Positions 44,869 to 55,795 of a DNA stretch of 64,000 bases are shown here, piece after piece. Origin of the DNA: Cryoendolithus antarcticus (Eukaryota; Ascomycota; Dothideomycetes; Cladosporiales; Cladosporiaceae); NCBI GenBank assembly GCA_002077065.1, contig NAJO01000056.1, positions 62,001 to 126,000 of the forward strand. The letters are read 5' to 3'. The notes under the pieces are model-generated. The model saw only the letters and a program-made list of their open reading frames with translations, searched no databases and was not told where the DNA came from. Made by a program: the position numbers and the translations under genes. Position 1 is the first letter of the stretch, and each line of letters starts with the position of its first letter.

Positions 44869-45908
44869 ATGTCTCCCCTCCGAACACCTAACCGTTTCCT
44901 CCTCATCGGCGGCCGCGGCTGGATAGCCTCCCATCTCGACACCCTCCTAACAGCCTCCCACAAAAATGTCCTCTCCACTACAGTCCGCATGGAAGACCGC
45001 CCGGCCATGGAAGCCGTTTTCGACAACTTCAACCCCACGCGAGTGATTTGCTGCGCAGGCTTCACGGGCAGACCGAATGTCGATCAGTGTGAAGAGAAGA
45101 AGCAGGAGACTGCCATGTGTAATGTGACTGGGCTGTTGATGCTGGCGCATTTGTGCTGGGAGAGAGGGGTGCATTTGAGTGTTATGGCTACGGGGTGTGA
45201 GTATACTTCCCACTTCCTATCTGCAATGTGCTCAGCGGCGCTAATAAAGTGATGACAGGCATCTACACATCAACCTACACACCCGACCGCACGCAGCTCC
45301 TCAGCCGTCCTTTCACAGAAGATGACCCAGCGAACTTCAACGGCAGCTTCTACTCCCGCACGAAAGCCCACGTCGAGGAGATAATGCGTCACACATACCC
45401 TGACGTCCTGATCCTCCGCGTTCGCATGCCTATAAGCGACGACTTGCACCCTCGCTCCTTCGTAACGAAGATCACGAAGTACGAGCACGTCGTCAATATC
45501 CCGAACTCGAACTCCATCCTGCACGATCTCCTGCCAGTGGCAATCGCAATGAGCGAGCAGGAGGAGGTTGGCGTGTACAACTTCACGAATCCCGGGGCGA
45601 TCAGCCATAATGAGGTGCTTTCGCTGTACCAGCAGATCGTCGATCCGGCGTATAGTTGGAAGAACTTTACTCTTGAAGAGCAGGCGAAGGTCATCAAGGC
45701 CGATCGAAGTAATTGCGAGCTGGACTGCACCAAGCTGATGGCGTTGGTAAAGGAGTATCAGGGTATGGGTGTCGATGTCGAGGTTCCGGAGATCCATGAG
45801 GCGTATCGAAGGTGTTTTGGTAGGATGAGGGAGCAGATGTCGCGGAAGCAGGGAGCGGAGGCTGGTGCGACGTTAAGCCCTGAGGCTGCTTTGACTGTGA
45901 ATATGTAG
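44869..45908 (+). CDS. UDP-4-keto-6-deoxyglucose 3,5-epimerase/4-reductase (rhamnose synthase)
   Basis: Converts the dehydratase product to UDP-rhamnose with NADPH. Exons 44869-45196 and 45259-45908 (GTGAGT...CAG) give 325 residues. The start at 44869 puts the Rossmann motif 'FLLIGGRGWIASHL' near residue 10. 'CCAGFTGRPNVDQCE' and 'MATGCIYTSTY' (split by the intron), the catalytic YxxxK 'FYSRTKAHVE' and 'RVRMPISDDLHPRSFVTKI' follow, all hallmarks of the NRS/ER bifunctional enzymes of plants and fungi. It lies 197 bp downstream of the transporter on the same strand. The fungal domains are separate proteins, unlike the fused plant RHM. Confidence 0.9.
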
Positions 45909-45927
45909 TTCCGGAGTATGTGCTCGC

Positions 45928-47450
45928 TCATGCTTCGTTCTCGTCGTCCCATCCACCGCGCTTGCGAAGGTTCGCAGTCGTGTACAGAAAGCTGTCAAGC
46001 GCTGTATTGTCTTCAACGGTTCCAGTGGAGGCGCTGAGCTGCAAAAGAGGTTCGCCAAGCGTGTCGACTTCGCTGATAGTGAGCTTCGATCCAGTCTCGC
46101 CGTCGTCGACTGTCCCATTGACTTGTACAGCACGCACGCGACACCCATCGAATCGGCGATCATCAAGTGCAAGCAGAGTGCATCCGGCCTTAGCACCGTA
46201 GTAGGTGACATCGAGTACCGGAGCTTCGCCCGTTTTGAAGACAGTGACAGCAGTATCTGCAGGCGAACCATCCCCAAGTGCTGAGCAGTCGATGAAGACC
46301 AGCGCTGGGAGCTTCTCACAGGCCACGCACAAAGCCCATCGATCGGTCTGAGCAGCGACTGGCACTGTCCACATGCCCGAGACGGCGATCTTTTCATCGA
46401 CACTCGAGGGCAGGTGTGAGATAGCTTTTCGCAAGTCGACCTTCGCCAGTAGCTCGCATCGGGGCCAATCCCAAACGCCAAGCCAGTCATTACCGCCGCC
46501 ACTGACGAGTAGGTCTGATCCAGGTATGAGGCAGATCTTACTGACGAAATCTGTGTGCCCGAGACAATAGCCTTCTATCACATGCGACTGTGGAGGACCG
46601 CGTGAGACGCGAATGTGCTCATCGCGATCTGCGGTGAGGATGTAGCGCCTGGTCTTGCCATCGACTTCTCGTGTTGCATGGATCATGTCGGTCAACATCG
46701 ACACATGGCCGAGAAGCAGTCTGTGCTCGAACGCTAAGGGCTCCTTGCGTGGAGTGACAATCTTCTGCTTCTTCTGTGACTCGAGAGCGCGTAGATTACG
46801 CTTCGTGTGGACTGTCAAAGGCGTCGCGGATGGCTTGAAGATAGCGGGCTCCGCTGTGCGCTCTACTTCTTGAGCCTCTGCTTGCGCTGACTGGTCCTTA
46901 GACTTTGAAACAATGAGTGGTAGAGAGTACACATCTCCAAATTTGTCCCCGATTAGTATGGTCGATGAGTCCGGCAGGATCCGCACAGCACAAGGACGCT
47001 TCGGCATCGCTCGTTGACTGATTTCGGTGAATGCGCCATTAGGGCTCACATTGAGTACGTAAATGACCTTGTCGTCGGTCACCACCACGACGTGACACTG
47101 ATCAGGCGAACTTCGAATACTGATGATCTTGCTAGGTGGAGATGTCGTCTTGTTATCGATCTTCTGCTTCTTTGCAGGCCGTTCATTTGAGTAATTGGCA
47201 TGGCTGTTGACGGTCTCGGCGACTGAATCCTGTACAAGCCATCAATATGGGTTCACTGGCTGCATATCAGCGTGGCGCTCATCCGCTCGCTCGCTTGGGA
47301 TTGGCTACTTACAGTGATTCCCGAACACCACTTCGAGGCGACCTTTCGACCTGCGATCGAGTATGCGAGCAGCTCTACACCACATGCTGCAAGCAAGAAC
47401 TGCCTATCACCCTGCTCGAGACCTGCTATGCATTGGAAGGGGTGATGCAT
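45928..47450 (-). CDS. TRM82: tRNA (guanine-N7)-methyltransferase non-catalytic subunit
   Basis: WD-repeat partner of Trm8 that stabilises the enzyme making m7G46 in tRNA. Exons 47450-47313 and 47229-45928 (GTAAGT...CAG) give 479 residues. The start 'MHHPFQCIAGL' resembles the family N-terminus; an in-frame ATG nine codons upstream (47477) is an alternative. WD-type strands include 'CAVRILPDSSTILIGDKFGDVYSLPL', cited as 'LIGDKFGDVYSLPL', 'LLLGHVSMLTDM', 'ILTADRDEHIRVSR', 'GHTDFVSKICLIPGSDLLVSGGGNDWLGVWDW' (here 'LLVSGGGNDWLGVWDW') and a C-terminal 'KRGGWDDE'. The 'TADRDEHIRVSR' block is characteristic of Trm82. It converges on the rhamnose synthase gene with 19 bp between stops. Confidence 0.9.
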
Positions 47451-47910
47451 GACCTTAGTGGCCAAATCTTCCTGCATACTGAGCGTAGATACTGTGGCGA
47501 GCGGTTTTGTAGATGCGTTCCAATCAAGCCCCAATGGATCGAGACAGAGGCAAATTACCTACAGCTGATGCCGGAGTGACAGGTTCAGTGAGTCCGTATT
47601 ACCAGCCAGACACTGAACGTAACGCTGACGATCGTGCCTCTCAGTGTTGTCGTGACTCACACTCGACTACTGCGAGTATGTTTATATGCCTGGGAGGGGA
47701 TTAGATGTAAATGTCGAGATTCATATTCGTCTCTCCTGTCTCGGGAAGCTCCCGCTGCCAAGACTTCGACTCTTCGAATTTGACCAGACCGCACGCCAAT
47801 TCCAGCCGACGACACTACCCGTACACAAACCACCCGCACTCTCCCACCTCCACAGCACAACCACAACCGTTCATAAGACCTCAAAAATCCTATAGTGACC
47901 AAACGGCATT
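47451..47910. promoter_or_regulatory. Divergent promoter region, TRM82 / RPP0
   Basis: 460 bases between divergent starts. The 100 bases before RPP0 are C/A-rich with few G, as is common before fungal ribosomal-protein starts. No gene is seen. Confidence 0.45.
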
Positions 47911-48913
47911 ATGGGGGGCAGAACCGCGAACAAAGCCGGCTACTTCGACAAGCTCAAGGGCCTGCTCGAGGAGTACAAGTCCATCTTCATCGTCGGCGTC
48001 GACAATGTCGCCTCGCAGCAGATGCACGAGATCCGCCAGTCGCTCCGCGGCGAGGGCGTTGTGCTGATGGGCAAGAACACCATGGTAAGAGATGCGCATA
48101 GCCAGCATCGCAAGCGCGAGGAGCGCAGGACTAACATACAATTAGGTCCGCCGTGCGCTCAAGACCTTCATCGCCGATAGCCCCGAGTACGAGCGCCTCC
48201 TGCCATTTATCAAGGGCAATGTCGGCTTCATCTTCACCAACGGTGACCTCAAGGAGGCCCGCACGAAGATCCTCGCCAACCGTGTCGCTGCACCCGCCCG
48301 TGCTGGTGCCGTCGCTCCGGGCGATGTCTTCATCCCGGCCGGCAACACTGGTATGGAGCCCGGCAAGACCTCTTTCTTCCAGGCTCTTGGTGTGCCCACC
48401 AAGATTGCCCGTGGTACCATCGAAATCACGGCCGACTTGAAGATCGTCGAGGCTGGTAGCAAGGTCGGCCCGTCCGAGGCTACCCTCCTCAACATGCTCA
48501 ACATCTCCCCGTTCACCTACGGTATGAGCATTGCCCAGATCTACGACAACGGCCAGACCTTCGATGCTAGCGTGCTTGACATCGAGGAGTCGCAGCTGCT
48601 CAAGGCCTTCTCCCAGGCCATTGCTACCATCACCACCATCTCCCTCGCCGCCAACTACCCTACCCTGCCATCAGTCATGCACAGCCTTATCGGTACCTAC
48701 AAGAAGGCCATCGCTGTCGCTGTTGAGACCGAGTACGAGTGGGAGGCTATCCACGAGCTCAAGGACCGCATCAAGAACCCAGATGCTTACGCTTCCGCTG
48801 CACCGGCTGCCTCCGAGGCTGCGCCTGCGGCTGCTGAGGAGACTAAGGCTGAGGAGAAGAAGGAGGAGTCTGAGGAGGAAGACGAGGATATGGGCTTCGG
48901 TCTCTTCGACTAA
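47911..48913 (+). CDS. RPP0: 60S acidic ribosomal protein P0 (uL10)
   Basis: Forms the base of the ribosomal stalk and carries two P1/P2 dimers. Exons 47911-48084 and 48146-48913 (GTAAGA...TAG) give 313 residues, the normal length. The start '[15 protein letters not shown]', the block '[12 protein letters not shown]' across the intron, '[24 protein letters not shown]' (in part '[13 protein letters not shown]') and the acidic C-terminus '[12 protein letters not shown]' identify it. The GFGLFD tail is the binding site for elongation factors. Confidence 0.97.
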
Positions 48914-49699
48914 GCAGGAGGATAGTGACTATGAGGCAAGTGGAGTGGAAGCGAAGACAGTGCAGTTTGCTTGCGCATTTGATAGCTCCATCAACACTAC
49001 CTCTCCTCGACAACTTCTCCACGCTTACGCTACTATGCTCCTACTCACAGCAGCGGATAGGTCTGTATTGTCGGCACGAAGGGAGCTGGAGGCGCTGCGA
49101 CCTTACTGTTCTGCTGACGTATTGCCTCTCATCGACACAGTGTCTGAATGACCTTCACTCCCAGCTAAGCATGCTTTACCACAGGAGACTGTCCTGATAT
49201 CCGGAGAAATGGTACGTCAAGTCCTGCAAGTTCTACCACCCACTTCACTTGATGAACACCTTTTAACTCTCATCGGACTCACGTCCAGGAGGACAAACAC
49301 GCAACAACAACTTTAATTCATTTCTTTCTGATATCTCGACCTCCACCTCACTCAATTGGCGAACCCGGTCTCGAACATCGACTGACTCATCATTCGTAGT
49401 GCTCCGCCAGATTCTCGCTGTTCTCGCCGTCGACACTACACAATTTGCATGTCGGTCCCGGCGTCTCCTGCTCGTGTACCGCGCTGTTGTACAGATCTGC
49501 TGCCTCAGTACCAGAGCCAGCTCTGTACTTAATCTGCTCGCAGCCGTGATGCAATGCGTGCACGTGCGACATGCTCTTGTCTTGCCTGACATCGACTACA
49601 CTCTTACCTCGTAGCACCGAATCGTCGCAATTGCATACTCGTCTACATGCCTCGGATTTATAAGTCTATGTACCATCGCTCCGAAAAATCAGTCTCCAA
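48914..49699. other. Convergent 3' flanks, no gene seen
   Basis: 786 bases between RPP0 and the acetyltransferase gene. Open frames on both strands look like chance. Confidence 0.45.
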
Positions 49700-50788
49700 T
49701 CACACCTTCCCCAAATCCACCCTCACCCAATAAACCGTCCACTCCGCCTTTCCTCCCAGACTCACACACATCCCCTTACTAGCCTCGTTCCCGACAATCA
49801 CATACCCCTGCGCCAGCTTCTCCATGCCGTCTGCGAAGAACAAGTCCATTTCCTCCCTGAACAGCTTCGTCGTCAATTTCTGCGCCAGCCCCATGCGTCG
49901 ATACGCGGGCTCGACGTGTAGGGTCGTGAGACTTGCGTTTAAGCCTACGAAAGCCCAGGCTACAGGACTTGATTTCTCCGTTTCTGTGCCTTGGGTGGGG
50001 AAGAGGCCGAGATTGGGGAGAGCGCCGAGGGTGCGGTCCTGCCGCGGGATCTGAGTTCGGGAGCGGACGAGGGCAAAGTGCTCTTTTTTTAGCTTTCCCC
50101 ATCGAACACTCGGCGGGAGATCGAGGGGTGTGGTCATGGAGAGGACGTCGAAGATGAACATGTGGTTTGGGACTACTGTCGTCGAGGATTCTCCTGATAG
50201 GACGTCAAGAGTCTTGAGGTAAGGGATCGTGCGAGCGTGGATTGAGCCCCAGAGCATGATGTTGGGGCTTGAGGCGTGGGCTGCGTAGTCTGCTTTTGAG
50301 AGGCCGGCTGAGTCTACTGTGTTGTCCGTGGAGTTTGGGGCGTCTGCAGGAGCTTCGTGGATTGAGGGCGGGAGGCCGAGAGCCTTGAGTACGAGCAGGA
50401 GGCTGTGGAGGAGTGACAGTATGGCCTCTTCATTGTGGATGTCTCTAGATCCAAAGGTTCCGTTGACGTGGACATTGTCCGTTCGCGTGGAGGGGGTTTC
50501 CCAGCTTCCGAACAGCCAGACTTCGGTCTCGGGTCTGCAGCTGCGATCAACGAAAGCGTATAGCCACGGTTCTGATGTGTCGTCTGCGCTGATCGGTTCG
50601 TCGTTCTCAAGCTCCCGATTCGTGAGCAGATGGCTACCCTCCAGGAAGCGCCCAAATTGTAGCCTCCGGTAAAGTGGCAACGCTGTGCGAAAGTATCTCG
50701 GATCGCGAAGGTGCTGTAAGACGCTCTGCACTGTCGCATTATCGCTCGGAGAACCTTGAAGCTGGTGGGTCTTGATAGAGGACTTCAT
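49700..50788 (-). CDS. GNAT-family N-acetyltransferase
   Basis: 362 residues from the ATG at 50788; the frame stays open 38 codons upstream without another ATG, so an upstream exon cannot be excluded. The C-terminal third contains the acetyl-CoA-binding region: 'PVAWAFVGLNASLTTLHVEP' followed by 'AYRRMGLAQKLTTKLF', fitting the Q/RxxGxG/A pattern of motif A, then 'GYVIVGNEASKGMCVSLG'. The N-terminal 200 residues ('LPLYRRLQFGRFLEGSHLLTN', cited in part) have no recognised domain but are typical of a fungal FR47-like group. Substrate unknown. Confidence 0.75.
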   Translation of the reverse strand: MKSSIKTHQLQGSPSDNATVQSVLQHLRDPRYFRTALPLYRRLQFGRFLEGSHLLTNRELENDEPISADDTSEPWLYAFVDRSCRPETEVWLFGSWETPSTRTDNVHVNGTFGSRDIHNEEAILSLLHSLLLVLKALGLPPSIHEAPADAPNSTDNTVDSAGLSKADYAAHASSPNIMLWGSIHARTIPYLKTLDVLSGESSTTVVPNHMFIFDVLSMTTPLDLPPSVRWGKLKKEHFALVRSRTQIPRQDRTLGALPNLGLFPTQGTETEKSSPVAWAFVGLNASLTTLHVEPAYRRMGLAQKLTTKLFREEMDLFFADGMEKLAQGYVIVGNEASKGMCVSLGGKAEWTVYWVRVDLGKV

Positions 50789-51240
50789 GATGAAATAACA
50801 GAGAATCTGAGGAAGATGTTTTGGCGAAGAAAAAGAGAGGATGGCTTGCTGTGACTCAATGGTGTCTTTAGTATGCAACAGTTCACCTACCGACAGAGTC
50901 ACACTACGGCGATCGTTTTGTAATGTCTCCTTCGAGATCCACGTTAGTGATCTTGTATCGAACAGAGTAACGTAGAATGGTGTTGGGAAAGGAAGGTACG
51001 TTTGACTGGTTACTCAAGCTACATCACGTGGAGCTTGAGATCACGTAAATATTGTAGCTACGGCAAGACCAGGCGATCGTTCACCTAGAAGCACATCCAG
51101 AATCGTTCTGGACATCGTCATCCCAAGAATTGCATCGTCTATATACCATCCTAACACCAACGGGTATCTCCCAAATCATCCGCAATCACATAGCCTCAGC
51201 GTCTACGGAGGTACCTGCTCTCTCACACCCCAGTCCTTAC
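50789..51240. other. Intergenic stretch between tandem minus-strand genes
   Basis: Promoter of the acetyltransferase gene and 3' flank of the next one. It contains CACGTG at 51025-51030; nothing else is seen. Confidence 0.4.
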
Positions 51241-51739
51241 CTAATGCTTCGTCTCCTTGCCCTCCTCATGATGCTTCCCACCACCCAACTTCTCCTTGAC
51301 CTTCTCAAACAATCCCTCCTTCTTCTCCCCGGCCACATGCTCCTTCTGCGCATGCGTATGGCCCCCATACTTGTCCTTGTGCACATTCCCTCCACCACCC
51401 CGTCCAGTATGAAAATTCTCATACCCCTCCGCGCTCCGCGTGTCAGTCTCTGGAATGTAGTCCTCGCTGCCGGAAGCTGTGGGAGGGAATTGCTGGGGCT
51501 TGAGAGCCGGGGAGTCCTTGGGCGTATGGATCATGTTGCCGGCGCCGCCACGGCCGGCGGAGTACTCGGAACGGCCTTCGCCGACGTAGCCTTCGCGCGT
51601 GATGCCGGATTCGACGTAGGAGGTATTGGGATCTTCGCCGATGTTGCCGGCGCCTTAGATGGAGGGATTAGTGGGGGTTGGGGGTGGAGGGGAGGGGGAA
51701 TGTACCGCCGCGGCCGGTGGAGTGGATTTTGTCTGCCAT
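51241..51739 (-). CDS. DUF3602 / Par32-like GRGGAGN-repeat protein
   Basis: Exons 51739-51706 and 51653-51241 (GTACAT...AAG) give a 148-residue, very hydrophilic protein. Three repeats are visible: 'GRGGAGNIG' near residue 9, 'GRGGAGNMI' near residue 45 and 'GRGGGGNVH' near residue 95, which define the DUF3602 family. The intron interrupts the first repeat. The C-terminus is Lys/Glu/His-rich ('EKKEGLFEKVKEKLGGGKHHEE') and LEA-like. Yeast Par32 becomes phosphorylated after TORC1 inhibition and represses ammonium transporters; whether that applies here is unknown. Confidence 0.85.
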
Positions 51740-52458
51740 GTGGAGCGTAGTCTTGACTTTGCTATTTTAAGTTCTCAAGAGGAAGAGAAGGAAGAGTGCA
51801 CTGGTACTTGAGGTAGAAGCTGTGGTTCGAATGATTCAACGACGCTCGATCGAAGTCGGGTAATTGCAAAATCAGCAAGCCTACCTGTGCGCGAGCTCTG
51901 CCTACTTTATGTTTTCCCAGATCTCGCATAGCATAGATCTGGCATTCGCCGGTCCATGCCGCCAGAGGTGGACCTCACCACATGCATCACACCATCGTGC
52001 GCAATTGGAGGCTTGGAGCCAAAGGAATGATGTTGCCAGAACGCCGGTGACGGAGGCCAAGTCTCGTCGGTCTGTTGGCCTAGATAACGAGTACACGGCG
52101 CTGATTGGTGCGCGAAGTTTTGTGAGGTTAGGTGCACATGTCAGCGGTATTGTAGCTGTTTGACCGTCGCCGTAGAGCTGGGTGTTCGGAATGGAAATGT
52201 GGTTCACGTGTGTCAGTGACGGTGGTCATGGGGATGCGGAACAGACGACTGCGCCTGTAGTACGATAGCGGGACGGCAAGTTGCAGCATTGCGCCATTTC
52301 AACATGAAGAAGTCGCGCAGGGCACACAAGGACGACAGAGTACCTTGTGGAAGAGAGTTCGTTACAGTATGGTACACGCCATAACGCCGCAAAGTGGATA
52401 TAGAATGTCAAATCGTTGGCAGCTCCCAGCCCATAGTCGAAGATCAATATTGCCCCGT
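51740..52458. other. Intergenic stretch, no gene seen
   Basis: 719 bases between the DUF3602 start and the phosphate-carrier stop, with CACGTG at 52205-52210. No coding sequence is supported. Confidence 0.4.
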
Positions 52459-53717
52459 TCAGGCCTTCGCCTCTGCAGGCGGTGCAGCTCCGCCGGTCGA
52501 TGGCAGACCCATGAAGATCTTGAATGAGTCGTAGATCATCCATTGGAGACCGGTAAGCGTTCCGATCATCACGATACTGCGTTTGAAGTCAGTAATGAAG
52601 CGAGAAGATGGGGCAGTGTCTGCATAGGGCCACTCACCGAACAGGAAGACCGTTCCACAACCCACCAAAGCCAATGTCCTTGTAGATACGCGAAATTGCA
52701 GCACCGCCGCCTTCACCAGGCTTGCGAGTAGCATTCAGTTTGCTGACCATGACATCTGCCGGGTGCGAGACAATAGCACACAGGATACCGGCGAGGTAGC
52801 CACCGGTGAAAGCAATACCGGTCTGTTGACCCTTGGTGTAGTCCGACTTCTGTCCTCCGAGGCGGGCGTAGATCATCTCCACAATCGTCTCAAACGAAGC
52901 AAACTTCATCATCGTGTACGGGATCTGGCGAGCCCAGAGCGGGTAGAGACCCTTGTATAGTCCAGCAACACCCTCAGCCTTGACGATCTTGTTGATACCG
53001 TCCAGCGTTCCAGTCGCGAAAGGCGGTAACGTAGTCTGCATCCGTACCTTCACAGCCTCAAGCGGACAAAGCCCAATATCAGCAATGAACTCGGCCGACG
53101 CCGAACCCGCAAGGTAAATAGCAGTCTTGTTCTTGTACGCCGCTTCCGGTCCAGCCAAATCAGAGTAGAACTTCTTGAAGTACTCGTAGAAGCCGTACTT
53201 GGCTGCACCTTGGACGGAATAGCCAAAGAACGTCGGGCTGCCGCCGGTGTAGATTCCGCGGAAGCCGTCGGAGGCTATGATGGTGCGCCAGCCTTGTAGA
53301 TTGCCGCTGTAGAGCTTGCTGTCGACTTGACGGCGGCATTTGACGAGGTCGAGGGGCGTGACGGCCCAGTGGGTGAGACCGCAGGCCATGAGGCCGCCGA
53401 ATGTGCATGTTGCCTGGCTGTTGTTAGATTGCTTATCGCGCATTCGTTGATCTCACGGTACCCACGTAGTACTTCCCGCTGTACAGCTCAATCTTGCCAG
53501 TCTTCGCCTGTGCCTCTTGCGAAAGTTTGGTATACTCTGCGACTGCAGCATCACTAAGCTGGGCGGTCTTCTGCTTCGCGTCCTCTGCCACACTCCATGA
53601 TGGGTACAGCTCTGTCCGCGCCAGCGCCGAACTTCGTTTGGGAGCTTGAATTCTGTATGGCGAGGCCTGACCGAACGTGGCGCTCAACGCGCTCGCCGTG
53701 GGAAAGAGGGATGCCAT
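52459..53717 (-). CDS. Mitochondrial phosphate carrier
   Basis: Imports phosphate with protons into the matrix for ATP synthesis (MIR1/PIC2 group). Exons 53717-53466, 53413-52638 and 52576-52459 give 381 residues. Three carrier repeats are present: '[11 protein letters not shown]', '[11 protein letters not shown]' and '[11 protein letters not shown]', each with the Px[D/E]xxK-type signature. The N-terminal about 80 residues are an extra, basic region with a likely targeting sequence. Intron 1 has two usable donors nine bases apart; the upstream one (GTGGGT) gives 'KYYATCTFGG', which fits the family better than the three-residue longer form. The C-terminus is Ala/Pro-rich. Confidence 0.93.
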
Positions 53718-54193
53718 GTTTGATCGCGCCCTTCAATTGTCGCATTGTCAGTTGCTGTATTCGGCCTTATCGCGGACCTGCTCCATGCTGCTTCATGGCA
53801 GTCATGTTGCCTTCCAAGCTTTCAAGCTTTCAAGCCTGTCGCACTGGGATTTAGAAGGAGATGTTGTCATCCACTTACCTCGCGCACACTGCTTCGATTA
53901 TGTCTGGAGAACTTGTGGAGCCACAATGATTCAATGCTGGTGAAGCACGAGAGCAAGTCGATAGCTTAAGCTGAGACCCTTTCTCCGCAGCTCACTGGCG
54001 CGCATTGACCATGACGTCGGTTCAGACAGGGCAGCCACGCAGAACTCTAAAAGTGTGAAGTGAGGTGAGAGTGGTTGGCATGTGATCGAACATGTGAGAA
54101 GACATTATAAACACCTGCTTCAATTACTTTCGCCCATCGTTCATTCGGTTACAGCGTCTTTCCAAATCCTCGCTCATAGCAAGTGCCGTCACC
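53718..54193. promoter_or_regulatory. Divergent promoter region, phosphate carrier / CBS protein
   Basis: 476 bases. A short repeat, overlapping copies of ctttcaag, lies near 53811-53835. No gene is seen. Confidence 0.4.
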
Positions 54194-54749
54194 ATGTCTC
54201 ATCCGGATCCTCCACAAGCCGCAGAACCCTCATCAGCAACGCAAAGCACGTCCCAATGGGCTAACAAATTCCGCGGTGTAAGAGAACCTCCTTGAAAGCC
54301 CAATAGCCAGACCGCTAAATATCCTCAAGGCCAACATAGAAGACCTCGATCCCCCACCAGCCCTCTCAGTCCAACCCCAGACTCCCATTCACCAAGCGCT
54401 ACTCACAGCCTTCGAGCGCGACTATACCCACCTCACGGTCCTGCACCCTGAGACCAAGTCACTACTCGGCTACATCTCCGTGCCATCCATCAAATCTCAG
54501 CTCTCCTCCAAAGCTATTTCTGAGACCGATCCGGTGGAGAAAGCTATGGTGAGCTTCAAAAGAAAGGGCCGGACGTACAAGTTGATCACTATGGAGACGC
54601 CGCTTGAGGATCTGCAGGCTTTTTTCGAGGGAGCAGGGACGGGGAGGAAAGAGGAATTCGCGGTCGTCACGGACCCGGCGAGGAGATTTGTGTTGGGTGT
54701 GGCTACGAGAGGGGATCTGGAGGAGTTCGTCAAACGACGGCCGGCGTGA
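54194..54749 (+). CDS. Small CBS-domain protein
   Basis: Exons 54194-54277 and 54330-54749 (GTAAGA...AAG) give 167 residues. The protein is essentially one pair of CBS motifs: 'PIHQALLTAFERDYTHLTVLHPETKSLLGYISV' (cited as 'YTHLTVLHPETKSLLGYISV') and 'LEDLQAFFEGAG' followed by 'FAVVTDPARRFVLGVATRGDLEEF'. CBS pairs bind adenosine nucleotides and act as regulatory modules; free-standing ones usually partner another protein. The splice was chosen because it gives 'KFRGANIEDLDPPPAL' in frame. No catalytic domain is present. Confidence 0.82.
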
Positions 54750-55795
54750 GACTGCTGCAAGCCGAGATTGCGGACCTCGCTACAATCAACAAGTGCTTGC
54801 ACTGCTCAGGACAAATTGCAGTCCCCGATCTGAGATGTCGGAAGGCGCAATTCGCACGCGTGTCTCTGGGCGAGCGACGCTGTCACCGCGCTGATGCGAG
54901 CGACTCCAACACGCCCTATCCGGATGAGTCGTCTGCGATTGAGCTACGACGCCAGCTTGTATCGCCGCCGATATGACCACGGGCCAGATGACCATTGAGC
55001 TTTCCCAGGATCAGCAGCATCGCCGCATTATCAAGCCTTGCAAACGCGATGGCAATCGGGTGGGCACATAGGCAGAATTGTGCAACAGGGGGCCAGTTAA
55101 CAAAGCTCAGTTCACGATAAGTCTCCTATGGGCAAACGCAACAATCGATGCGACATTCTGTATGGCTCCTCGAAGTCCGTCAAGTAGAGCGTTCACAGTC
55201 CTATGCCTCCAAGGACGAAATGAGAGAGCTCGAAGCACTAAACGCTGCTAGCAAAAAGACAAGCGCTAGAATGTGCCATGCTTTACCGAAGAACGCGTAA
55301 CGACGAGCTTGAGCGTCTGGTGTCTAGCGAGCAGGACAGGTCAAGGCGAAGTGAATGCGCATCTACAGTGATCCGCGTTTCGTTGAGTGTTAGACTAGTG
55401 TAGAGCCATGCTGCGACTGATCCATTATGAATATAAAAGACAAAAATTATTCATCTGCCAGCCCGCATCCTAAGTCTGGTCGCGTTATCCACTAAAGATC
55501 ACTTTATACCGTGAGTAGTCGTTCCGCGTTCCGTCTCACTATAAATAAGCCATAACAGCACCTTACAGTAGACTGAAGCTTGTCTAATCGCACGCTCGCG
55601 AACAAGATCGTGACTGCGCTCACGATGTCGAGAATCAAGTACACCATACCGCTCCCGGCGCCGAGCCAGTGCCGAGCCAATGTGTTTCTACTCGGCGAAA
55701 AGCGCAGCCATACGTTGATCACTTTGTGCTTTCCATCACGTGCACACATGCGAAGCCACGAGCAGTTTCATTTGCTGGCATGCGCAGCAGCTGTG
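54750..55795. other. Intergenic stretch, no gene seen
   Basis: About 1 kb with scattered short frames and AT-rich patches near 55380-55500. I recognise no gene, repeat or transposon end. Confidence 0.4.
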
